NCBI GenBank assembly: GCA_020050175.1
Contig: JAGVKY010000150.1
Location: 1-32,156 of the forward strand
DNA from: Parachlamydiales bacterium
GTDB lineage: Bacteria; Chlamydiota; Chlamydiia; Chlamydiales; JAJFMK01
Direction of reading: 5' to 3'
DNA: 32,156 bases
The notes under the pieces were generated by a model that searched no databases, was not told the origin of the DNA, and saw only the letters and a program-made list of their open reading frames with translations. A program made the position numbers and the translations under genes. Positions 1 to 8,245 of this stretch are shown one piece after another (the stretch's first letter is position 1; every line of letters begins with the position of its first letter).

Positions 1-96
1 CCTGCTGAGGTTGCCTCAACTTTTTATTTCCCTCAACATACTTCCGCTCTTTTCTCTGCCTTCACAACTGCCTAGAGGGACTTATGCAACAACGCC
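1..96 (-). mobile_element. Terminal fragment of an insertion sequence (left copy), outer end at base 96
   Basis: Bases 9-96 are the exact reverse complement of 32069-32156, and this copy runs 8 bases further inward before the window stops. Read on the minus strand from base 96, the element starts GGCGTTGTTGCATAAG, which resembles the terminal inverted repeats of IS5-family elements of the IS903/IS1031 type; that family assignment is from memory. No transposase is present because the body lies outside the window. The end interrupts the ATP-cone gene after native codon 51, and the tail of that reading frame is IS-encoded. Confidence 0.75.
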
Positions 97-250
97 CTGC
101 TTTGGTATGGATCCCATCAAAGAGTACTTTTTCTGTTTCAAAAAGCACTTCTTTAATTACCTCTTGGCTGGCACCAGCTCTTTCGAGGGATCGTGCGATC
201 TTTTCCGGTTCATAGGATGTTACCTCTCCATTAGCTTTGATGATTTTCAT
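62..250 (-). pseudogene. ATP-cone domain protein, 3' end replaced by IS
   Basis: The first 51 codons (MKIIKANGEVTSYEPEKIAR...) match the start of an ATP-cone domain, the roughly 90-residue nucleotide-binding module known from NrdR and class I/III ribonucleotide reductases. The Lys-Ala-Asn-Gly-Glu strand and the Glu-Lys-Ile-Ala-Arg-Ser-Leu helix are visible. From base 96 downward the frame enters the IS end, adds about 11 foreign residues and stops, so the second half of the domain is lost. It lies 12 bases after the phosphorylase gene and is the last member of the long minus-strand operon. The intact protein may have been a standalone ATP-cone, or a longer protein whose remainder is beyond the IS. 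No ribonucleotide reductase context is visible, so its role is unknown. Confidence 0.7.
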
Positions 251-262
251 TTGGCTTCCTGC

Positions 263-1945
263 TCAACGGAAATAGGCTTTGGTGACATATTGTTGCACCA
301 TTCGTTGTGCATTGAAAAATGAACCGTTTAAGGAAATACAGTGCCGCATGACATTGATAAATCGATCTCGATCATAGAAAGTGGGAATGACAACTTTTTC
401 TAATTTCTCATAAAGATCATTTGCGTCCGATTCGTCAGTTGTAGTTCCATTAATTTGAGGTTTACCAAATGCCCAACCTGTTATTTCTTCGATACAGCCT
501 TCAATCCACCAACCGTCTGGTATGCTGAGCATAGGTACTCCATTTAATGCAGCTTTCATTCCACTTGTCCCGGAGGCTTCCATGGGGGTTTGTGGCGTAT
601 TAAGCCAAATATCCACCCCTGATGTCATTTTCTTAGCTAATTCAATGTCATAGTTTTCAAGATATACAATCTTGATTGATTGTTTTAATTGCTCTTTAAT
701 TTTAAAGATATATTTGATCACATCTTTCCCTGGTTGATCTTGAGGGTGCGCCTTTCCAGCGTAGATGACTTGAATGGGTCCTGCTTTACTTACCAATTCT
801 TTAAGCTTCTTTATATCGTGGAATAGAAGACCTCCTCGTTTATATGTCGCTGAGCGTCTTGCAAAGCCTAGAGTTAGAACATCAAAATCCAATCCTTCGT
901 TTGTTACTTGATTCACGTACTCAATAAGTGTCTTTTTTTGTGTAAAATGTGCCTCCCAGATCTCAGATTTCGGGATGCTAAGGGCAGATCGTAAACTGAA
1001 GTTATCTTCTCTCCAACCAGGAATGTGGCGATCAAATAATTCCATAAATGAGGGAGACACCCATGTTGCTGCATGAACGCCATTTGTAATTGAATCAATG
1101 GAATATTTAGCGAACATAAGGCGAGTAATTTCACCATGCCGTTTGGCTACACCATTGATATAATGGCTGAGATTTAGAGCTAAAAAGGTCGTATTTAGAA
1201 TCCCTTCGCAACAAAAAACCTCTTTCATGTCGAAAATTTCTTTACGTTGTAGAACCTTTTCAACCATGTCTAGTGGAAATTGATCATGACCCGCCACTAC
1301 AGGGGTGTGAGTCGTAAAAATGCACTGTTTCCTAACAACCTCGACCTCTTCATGTGTAAACTGCTTTTTATTTGCTTTTAGAGCTGCTTCATCTAAAAGT
1401 TCCAGTGTTAAAAGACTCGCGTGCCCCTCATTCATATGAAAACGTCTAATGTTCTCATAGCCGAGAGCCCGTAACATCCTAACGCCCCCAATCCCCAACA
1501 CGATCTCTTGGCAAAATCGATAATATTGATCACCCCCATAAAGAAAATGGGTTAAAGTTCTGTCCCATGCACTGTTTTCAGGCAAATCGGTATCCAATAA
1601 ATAAACAGGGACACTAGACCCTTCTTTGCTTGTAATATTGTATCGCCAAGCTCTTACTTGTATTTTTCTTCCTTCAACATTCACCTATATACGTTGAGGA
1701 AGTTCTTGTAAAAAGTCCGATACAATCCATACTACAGGCAGTTCGCTCTGGACCCCCTCAGAATTTAACTTTTGATAGAAATACCCTTTACGATAGAGAA
1801 GGGTAACTGCAGCCATCGGAAGTTTTTGATCAGCGGCAGAGCGCAACATGTCTCCAGCTAAAACTCCTAAACCACCACTATAGGTTGGAATGCCTTCTTC
1901 GAGAGCAATTTCCATCGAGAAAAAGGCTATGGTTTCGCTATCCAT
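263..1945 (-). pseudogene. glgP: Alpha-glucan (glycogen) phosphorylase, interrupted by one in-frame TAG
   Basis: This is a short-type GT35 alpha-glucan phosphorylase, which releases glucose-1-phosphate from glycogen or maltodextrin using PLP. Reading through one stop gives about 560 codons, the normal size of this subfamily. The N-terminal part has the IAFFSMEIALEEGIPTYSGGLG motif region at residues 6-27. Later come MNEGHAS, THTPVVAGHDQF, a TNGVH segment, GFARR, and EASGTSGMK with the PLP lysine near residue 464. The stop is TAG at 1685-1687 (codon 87), followed in the same frame by GTG, so either two peptides of 86 and 473 residues are made or the gene is dead. The 86-residue piece alone has no catalytic residues. 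Start ATG at 1945 has AGGA upstream. It sits 14 bases after the DUF2231 gene. A single substitution or a sequencing error would explain the stop. Confidence 0.85.
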
Positions 1946-1959
1946 GATATTCCTATGTG

Positions 1960-2544
1960 TTAAAGGGGAGGATGCATGTGGTACGGCCCAAATGTCATGC
2001 CACCTCCTAAAAATCCTGTGACATTCACCAGCAAAAATAAAAGAACAAGACTGGTGTAATAAAGTTTACTTATTCCCAACCGCTCGCGCATAAAAGCCAC
2101 GAAAATCGCAAAAACAGCTGTTGCAGAGCCAAACCACATATGCCACCACACAAAATCGGCTAACAGACCATTATAGGAGGCTGTATAACTATAAGTCAGG
2201 CCAAGAAGGGCTGTCGGAATTGCTGAAATTGCTGCTGCAAACAGCATAAAACGAGAGGCATAGTCAAAAATGGGGCTTACGTACCAAGCAAAAAGTATCT
2301 CAGAAATAACTGTCATGACAATTAAAGCGATGGGAAAATGCAGAAAAATGAAATGAAAGCTGCCGATCCATTGGGTCCAACTTTGGGGTCTGCCTTCATA
2401 TAGTTTGACTGCTGGTTGATCTTGTGTTGTTTGAACGCTTTCTTTAATTGATTTATTTTCATGCATTTCTTTATGGCCTTCGTGACCAAAAAGAAAGGTA
2501 AAACTCATCAAGCATAATAAACTTAAAATGAAAATTTTATTCAT
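1960..2544 (-). CDS. DUF2231-like four-helix membrane protein with His-rich N-terminus
   Basis: The protein has 194 residues. It begins with a signal peptide (about residues 1-20), then an exposed segment rich in His, Glu and Met (GHEGHKEMHENK, about residues 20-31). At least four hydrophobic helices follow from about residue 62 to 185, several with His or Trp at their ends (FHFIFLHFPIALIV, FVWWHMWFGSA). The C-terminus ends MTFGPYHMHPP. This layout matches the DUF2231 family of predicted cytochrome-like or metal-handling membrane proteins, whose function is not established. The start codon is 2 bases after the small Met/His-rich ORF, so translation is probably coupled. Next to a Cus-like efflux system, a role in copper or silver handling is a reasonable inference but is unproven. 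Confidence 0.7.
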   Translation of the reverse strand: MNKIFILSLLCLMSFTFLFGHEGHKEMHENKSIKESVQTTQDQPAVKLYEGRPQSWTQWIGSFHFIFLHFPIALIVMTVISEILFAWYVSPIFDYASRFMLFAAAISAIPTALLGLTYSYTASYNGLLADFVWWHMWFGSATAVFAIFVAFMRERLGISKLYYTSLVLLFLLVNVTGFLGGGMTFGPYHMHPPL

Positions 2545-2546
2545 TA

Positions 2547-2645
2547 TTAATGTCCCATGTGCTTCATTTGATTCATCTCATTTGTGTTAGGCATATCATG
2601 GGACATTCCTTTCACTGTTATCCCAATTACTTGCGATTTAGCCAT
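2547..2645 (-). CDS. 32-residue Met/His-rich small protein, possible Cu(I)/Ag(I)-binding peptide
   Basis: This short ORF sits in the gap between the phosphoketolase and DUF2231 genes. It starts with ATG at 2645, preceded by GAGG about 9 bases upstream, and ends with TAA at 2547-2549, 2 bases before the next start. The product has 6 Met (residues 1, 14, 18, 24, 27, 30) and 3 His (16, 29, 32). They are arranged as repeated Met-X-His and His-X-Met spacings: MSH, HDM, MKH, MGH. Similar spacings bind Cu(I) or Ag(I) in SilE and CusF, which is family knowledge; here the role is inferred. There is no signal peptide, so it would be cytosolic. The tight packing, good ribosome binding site and biased composition argue that it is a real gene. 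Confidence 0.6.
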   Translation of the reverse strand: MAKSQVIGITVKGMSHDMPNTNEMNQMKHMGH

Positions 2646-2656
2646 TCATATTTCCT

Positions 2657-5065
2657 CTAATAGGGCCATTTCCAGTCACGAATTTCTGGTAAATCATCGC
2701 CAAACTGTTGAATGTATTTTTTGTGTTCCAGTAATTTGCTTTCAGCCAATTCTCTTATATAAGCAGTCATCTTGGAAAAACGCGGCACTCTTTCCACTGT
2801 ATCAACAAACAAATGGAAGCGATCTAGATCATTAAGAACAACCATGTCAAAGGGCGTAGTCGTTGTCCCTTCCTCTTTGTATCCCCGAACATGGAGATTT
2901 TTGTGGTTTGTTCTCCTATAGGTCAGACGATGGATTAGCCAAGGATAGCCGTGGAAAGCAAAAACAATCGGTTTATCGATTGTAAATAGTTCGTCAAATT
3001 CTTGATCTGAAAGACCATGGGGATGTTCGCTTTTTGGTTGAAGGACCATTAAATCGATGACATTGATAAAACGGATTTTTAAATCAGGAACATGACACCG
3101 AAGCAAGTCTATAGCCGCTAAGGTTTCCATTGTAGGAACATCTCCAGCACAAGCCATGACGACATCAGGTTCACTATTAAAATCATTGCTGGCCCATTTC
3201 CATATTCCAATACCCTTAGCACAATGCTGAACCGCTTCATCCATAGCGAGATATTGTAGAGCTGGCTGTTTTCCAGCGACAATCACATTGACATAGTTGC
3301 GGCTTCTAAGGCAGTGATCAGCGACGGAGAGTAGGGTGTTTGCGTCTGGTGGCAAATAAACTCGAATGACTTCAGCCTTTTTGTTCACGACATGGTCGAT
3401 AAAGCCGGGGTCTTGATGAGAAAATCCATTATGATCTTGACGCCATACATGCGAAGTTAAAAGGTAGTTTAACGAAGCAACCGGATGGCGCCAAGGGATG
3501 TGTCGCGTTGTTTTGAGCCATTTTGCATGTTGATTAAACATCGAATCGATAATGTGAATAAATGCCTCGTAGCAGGAAAACAAGCCGTGTCTCCCCGTCA
3601 GAAGATAACCTTCAAGCCATCCTTGACACATATGTTCGCTTAATATTTCCATGACTCTCCCGTTGGGAGAAAGATAATCATCATCACTTGAATAGATCTT
3701 TCCATCAAATGCACGTCCCGTGACTTCAAACAAGGCATCTAGTCGATTTGAAGCGGTCTCATCAGGCCCCATCACACGGAAATTTCGACTTTCCATATTC
3801 AATTTCATGATATCGCGTAAAAAGCATCCCAAGATACGCGTAGCTTCACCCTCAACGATCCCAGGCTTGGTCACTGATACAGCATAATCGCGGAAATCAG
3901 GCATGCGCAGATCTCTTAGTAAAACTCCTCCATTGGCATGAGGATTTGCTCCCATTCTACGATTCCCATGGGGAGCCAAGTCTGCAAATTCCTGTTTAAA
4001 TTTACCCTGTTCATCAAAGAGTTCCTCTGGTCGATAGCTTTTCATCCAGTCTTCTAGAAGTTTTAGTCGACTTGGATTAGTGGCAAAGTCTGTAAAAGGG
4101 ACTTGATGTGAGCGCCAGGAGCCTTCAACTTGCTTCCCATCAATTTGTTTAAGACCTGTCCACCCTTTCGGCGTCTGCAAAATAATCATTGGCCAGCGAG
4201 GTCGTTTGCTGATATTTTGGACGCGTGCACGCTGTTGAATATCTTTAATTTTAGCAACGACAACATCTAATGTTGCCGCCATCAATCGATGCATTGTTTC
4301 GGGATCTGATCCAGCAACAAAATAGGGCTGGTAACCATAGCCCCGAAAGAGATCTTCCAATTCGTCTTGATCAATACGAGCAAGCACTGTGGGATTGGCA
4401 ATTTTAAAGCCATTTAGATGGAGGATAGGTAGTACCGCACCGTCATGAATGGGATTGAGAAATTTATTCGAGTGCCAGCTAGCTGCTAATGGACCAGTTT
4501 CAGCTTCTCCATCTCCAACTACACAACAAGCAATGAGGTCAGGATTATCGAATACTGCACCATAAGCATGCGACATGACATACCCAAGCTCACCTCCCTC
4601 GTTGATTGACCCAGGAGTTTCAGGCGCCACGTGGCTAGGAATTCCCCCAGGAAAAGAAAATTGTTTGAAGAGCTTCTTCATTCCTTCTTCATTTTGAGAG
4701 ATATTGGGATAGAATTCTGAATACGTGCCTTCAAGATAAACATTAGCGACAACTCCTGGGCCACCATGTCCCGGACCAGCCAAAAAGAGCATGTCTAGAT
4801 TATGTGCTTTGATCAGACGGTTGAGATGAGCATAAATAAAATTCAACCCAGGTGTTGTTCCCCAATGCCCTAAAAGCCTACTCTTAATATGTTGTAGTGT
4901 GAGCGGCTTTTTAAGAAGCGGATTATCTAGCAGATAGATTTGCCCTACAGAAAGATAGTTTGCAGCTCTCCAATAGGCATCGATCCTCCCTACCTCTTCT
5001 GGGCTAATGGGTCTTTTAAGTTCTTCCTGATGCAAGGTAGATTTTAAGGTTGCACACTGTTCCAT
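2657..5065 (-). CDS. xfp: D-xylulose-5-phosphate/D-fructose-6-phosphate phosphoketolase
   Basis: A full-length 802-residue thiamine-diphosphate enzyme that splits xylulose-5-P (and often fructose-6-P) with phosphate into acetyl-phosphate plus glyceraldehyde-3-P (or erythrose-4-P). The Xfp signature GPGHGGPGVVANVYLEG lies near residues 97-113. The ThDP/Mg motif starts GDGEAETGPLA at residue 184 and closes with Asn at 200. Residue blocks such as HQDPGF and the C-terminal domain ending EIRDWKWPY are typical. Start ATG at 5065 lies 6 bases after the RND pump gene and has AAGG upstream. Acetyl-phosphate can give ATP through acetate kinase, which is not in this window. Its position between metal efflux and a glucan phosphorylase suggests that the operon joins fermentative ATP supply to ion pumping. 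Confidence 0.95.
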   Translation of the reverse strand: MEQCATLKSTLHQEELKRPISPEEVGRIDAYWRAANYLSVGQIYLLDNPLLKKPLTLQHIKSRLLGHWGTTPGLNFIYAHLNRLIKAHNLDMLFLAGPGHGGPGVVANVYLEGTYSEFYPNISQNEEGMKKLFKQFSFPGGIPSHVAPETPGSINEGGELGYVMSHAYGAVFDNPDLIACCVVGDGEAETGPLAASWHSNKFLNPIHDGAVLPILHLNGFKIANPTVLARIDQDELEDLFRGYGYQPYFVAGSDPETMHRLMAATLDVVVAKIKDIQQRARVQNISKRPRWPMIILQTPKGWTGLKQIDGKQVEGSWRSHQVPFTDFATNPSRLKLLEDWMKSYRPEELFDEQGKFKQEFADLAPHGNRRMGANPHANGGVLLRDLRMPDFRDYAVSVTKPGIVEGEATRILGCFLRDIMKLNMESRNFRVMGPDETASNRLDALFEVTGRAFDGKIYSSDDDYLSPNGRVMEILSEHMCQGWLEGYLLTGRHGLFSCYEAFIHIIDSMFNQHAKWLKTTRHIPWRHPVASLNYLLTSHVWRQDHNGFSHQDPGFIDHVVNKKAEVIRVYLPPDANTLLSVADHCLRSRNYVNVIVAGKQPALQYLAMDEAVQHCAKGIGIWKWASNDFNSEPDVVMACAGDVPTMETLAAIDLLRCHVPDLKIRFINVIDLMVLQPKSEHPHGLSDQEFDELFTIDKPIVFAFHGYPWLIHRLTYRRTNHKNLHVRGYKEEGTTTTPFDMVVLNDLDRFHLFVDTVERVPRFSKMTAYIRELAESKLLEHKKYIQQFGDDLPEIRDWKWPY

Positions 5066-5071
5066 AATACC

Positions 5072-8000
5072 TTATTGAGCTGGGTCACTAGACTTTGCTA
5101 ATTTCTTAAATTCACGATTTTTCCAGATGAAAAAAATGGCTGGATAGATAAAAAGTTCACTAATAAATGATGTGGCAAGACCACCTACCATGGGGGCTGC
5201 AACGCGTTTCATCACGTCCGCACCTTCACCTGTGCTCCATAGAAGTGGTAATAATCCAAGCATGGCCACCGAAACTGTCATTAGTTTTGGGCGAATACGT
5301 TTAGCCGCACCTTCCACGACAGAATCCTGTAAATCAGCAAGGGAATTCAACTTTCCTTCCTGTTTCCGGCGATTGTAAGCAAGTGTTAGATAAAGAAGCA
5401 TGACAACACCCGTTTCTGCATCCAACCCAGCTAAGGCAATGAATCCTACCCAAACAGCAATACTGAGATTATAATTCAAAAAATAAAGTAACCACAGAGC
5501 ACCAATTAGAGAAAAAGGTACGGCTAATAAAACGATACCTGTTTCCACGAAAGACTTTGTGTTGAAGTACAACAAAATAAAAACTGCCAACAAAGTCACT
5601 GGTAAAATTGTCCTAAGTTGTTCCATAGCACTTTGAAAATAAAGAAACTGGCCCGCCCATTCTAAACTCATTCCAGCCGGTATGACGACTTCATCTTTGA
5701 CGGCCTCTTTTGCCTGTTTGACATAATCAACAAGAGGAACTTCGCCTGGATCAACGTACACAAATCCCACTAGGTTAGCATTTTGACTGCGCACCATATC
5801 TGGCCCTCGTACAAAATTAATTGATGAGACTTGAGATAGAGGTATTTGATCACCAGCTTCTGTAGTAACAAAGACGCGTCGTAGAGTATCTGGATCTTCT
5901 CGGAATTCTCGTGCATAACGGACATTGACGGGGTAGCGCTCGCGCTTTTCAATCGTTGTCGTTACATTCATCCCCCCAATAGCTGAAGTGATGATATCTT
6001 CAATGTTTTTGACACGTAAACCATAGCGTGAGGCTTCGCGACGATTTACTGCAAAATCCATGTAAAAGGCACCTACAGATCGTTCAGCGTAGGCACTTAG
6101 TGTACCAGGTATTTTAGATACTGCTGCTTCAATGTCTAAGGATGTTTTTTCTATTTGTGCAAGGTCATCTCCATAGACTAAAATCCCTATAGGACTGCGA
6201 ATCCCCGTTGCAAGCATTTCGGTACGCGTTTGTATAGGCTGCCACCAGATATTCGTCATCCCTGGATATTGCAATTTTCCGTTCATTTCTTTAATAAGTC
6301 CCTCATAAGTGACTCCTGGACGCCATTGGTTTTTTGGTTTTAGAACAATGGTTGTTTCAACCATGCTGATAGGAGCGGGATCGGTCGCGGTGTTGGCTTT
6401 GCCCATTTTGCCTAAAACTGACTGCACTTCTGGAAACTGCATGATCTCTTGATCCGAAGCCTGTAAAAAATTGCCTGCTTCGGTGATCGACATTCCTGGA
6501 GATGTCGTCGGCATATAAAGGAGTGTTCCTTCATATAATGGCGGCATAAATTCTCTTCCCAGACTTAGCCACAAAGGGATGACTGGAATTAGAAACAAAA
6601 ATGCTACTAAAATAACTTTCTTAGGGTTTTTTACTACAAAATTCACAACTGGAATATATAGCGCAATAATCCAGCGATTAAGGGGATTTTTTTCTTCTTT
6701 CGATATCTTCCCTCTTATGACTAATGCGGCTATGGCAGGAATAAGTGTTATAGAAAGGATAGCTGCCCACCCAAGAGCGTAAGTTGTCGTAAATGCCAAA
6801 GGCTTAAATAGACGCCCTTCTCGTCCACTTAGTGAAAAAATGGGCATGAATGCTACAGTCATGACCAACAACGAGAAAAAGATGGAGGGCCCAACCTCTT
6901 GCATGGCTTCGATCAGCATGCCTAGCCGTGTACCAGGGCGACCTTCGAGCTCCCATTTCTCGTACTTCTTATTAATGTTTTCTATAATAATGATAGAGGC
7001 ATCCACCATAGAACCAATAGCCAATGCAATACCCCCTAGAGACATAATATTGGCAGACAGTCCTTGATAAAAAAGAGGAATAAAGGCGAGTAAGACGGCA
7101 AGCGGAAGTGCTAAAATGGGAATCAAGGCACTTTTTACGTTGAGCAGAAAAATAAAAACAATGACGCTGACAACGATCATCTGTTCAATTAAAGTGTCGG
7201 TCAGAGTTTTGATGGATCCTTCAATGAGTTCTGAACGATCATACCAAGTCACGAGTTTCACCCCTTTTGGTAAACTCGGTTCAATTTCCTTCAATTTGGC
7301 TTTTACGTCCTGGATAACCCTCAAAGGATTTTCCCCATATCGCATCACAACGATGCCGGCCACCACATTTCCTTTTCCATCGAGATCTGTGACCGCCCGT
7401 TGCGTTTCGGGACCGAGTTGGACCACGGCGACATCGCGGAGATAGATGGGATTCTTCTTTTCGTCCAAGGTGAGCACGATCTCTTCAAGATCTTGAATAT
7501 TTTTTATATAGCCACGAGCGCGAACCATATATTCAAATTCAGCAATCTCAATGACCTCCCCACCTGTATCATTGTTCGATTCTTTGATTGCTTGTGAGAC
7601 AGCTTCTATCGAAATGTTGTAGGAACGCAATTTATTAGGATCAATATTCACTTGATACTGTTTGACAAATCCACCAACTGAAGCAATCTCAGAAACACCA
7701 TGGACACTTCTCAATGCATAACGAATTTTCCAATCTTGAATGGAACGAAGTTGTTCCAAATCATTCTCACCTGTTTCATCAACGACTGCGTAACCATATA
7801 CCCAACCAACGCCGGTAGCATCGGGGCCAAGTGTTGGCGTTACTCCTTCTGGGAGCTTGGCTTGGATGCCCCCTAAATACTCAATGATTCTGCTTCTTGC
7901 CCAATAGATATCTGTCCCGTCTTCAAAAATAATATAGACAAATGAATAACCAAAAGCAGATAAACCTCTGACATATTTTACTTTAGGGGCCGAAAGAAAT

Positions 8001-8245
8001 TCCGAAGATATAGGATAAGTAATCTGGTCTTCAACTAATTCAGGAGTTCTTCCAGGCCATTCTGTGTAAACGATCACTTGCACATCAGATAAGTCTGGGA
8101 TCGCATCCATAGGTACTTGACGCAAAGATTGAACCGCCCATACACCTAACCCAGCAATTAAAAGGATCGTTAGTACAATATTGTTAGCACAACCGGAGAT
8201 GATTTTAGAAATGAATGAGGGCTCACTTTTCTCATTTTGGTTCAT
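5072..8245 (-). CDS. cusA: CusA-like heavy-metal RND efflux pump
   Basis: A 1057-residue inner-membrane proton/metal antiporter of the HME-RND family, close in length to E. coli CusA. The three methionines of the CusA Cu(I)/Ag(I) site (M573, M623, M672) line up with M578 in LLYMP, M628 in ISMVE and M677 in TEMLATG, all at a constant offset of 5. Relay residues are present: D415 in the GSMVDA motif, E944 in DAETGVV and K987 in RIRPK. Other landmarks are PDLSDVQVIV near residue 50 and GPDATGVGW near 140. Start ATG at 8245 lies inside the end of the adaptor gene (14-base overlap), so translation is coupled. Cu(I)/Ag(I) is the best substrate guess; divalent metals are less likely given the Met triad. 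Confidence 0.93.
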   Translation of the reverse strand: MNQNEKSEPSFISKIISGCANNIVLTILLIAGLGVWAVQSLRQVPMDAIPDLSDVQVIVYTEWPGRTPELVEDQITYPISSEFLSAPKVKYVRGLSAFGYSFVYIIFEDGTDIYWARSRIIEYLGGIQAKLPEGVTPTLGPDATGVGWVYGYAVVDETGENDLEQLRSIQDWKIRYALRSVHGVSEIASVGGFVKQYQVNIDPNKLRSYNISIEAVSQAIKESNNDTGGEVIEIAEFEYMVRARGYIKNIQDLEEIVLTLDEKKNPIYLRDVAVVQLGPETQRAVTDLDGKGNVVAGIVVMRYGENPLRVIQDVKAKLKEIEPSLPKGVKLVTWYDRSELIEGSIKTLTDTLIEQMIVVSVIVFIFLLNVKSALIPILALPLAVLLAFIPLFYQGLSANIMSLGGIALAIGSMVDASIIIIENINKKYEKWELEGRPGTRLGMLIEAMQEVGPSIFFSLLVMTVAFMPIFSLSGREGRLFKPLAFTTTYALGWAAILSITLIPAIAALVIRGKISKEEKNPLNRWIIALYIPVVNFVVKNPKKVILVAFLFLIPVIPLWLSLGREFMPPLYEGTLLYMPTTSPGMSITEAGNFLQASDQEIMQFPEVQSVLGKMGKANTATDPAPISMVETTIVLKPKNQWRPGVTYEGLIKEMNGKLQYPGMTNIWWQPIQTRTEMLATGIRSPIGILVYGDDLAQIEKTSLDIEAAVSKIPGTLSAYAERSVGAFYMDFAVNRREASRYGLRVKNIEDIITSAIGGMNVTTTIEKRERYPVNVRYAREFREDPDTLRRVFVTTEAGDQIPLSQVSSINFVRGPDMVRSQNANLVGFVYVDPGEVPLVDYVKQAKEAVKDEVVIPAGMSLEWAGQFLYFQSAMEQLRTILPVTLLAVFILLYFNTKSFVETGIVLLAVPFSLIGALWLLYFLNYNLSIAVWVGFIALAGLDAETGVVMLLYLTLAYNRRKQEGKLNSLADLQDSVVEGAAKRIRPKLMTVSVAMLGLLPLLWSTGEGADVMKRVAAPMVGGLATSFISELFIYPAIFFIWKNREFKKLAKSSDPAQ

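Noticed and set aside
11..322. Plus-strand 103-codon ORF at the left end
   Set aside because: It runs across the IS end and antisense to the ATP-cone and phosphorylase genes, with no domain-like sequence.
263..1945. Pyrrolysine or other programmed readthrough at the TAG
   Set aside because: No supporting element was recognised, the enzyme family does not use it, and a second gene in the window is broken by TAA, so simple decay or error is more likely.
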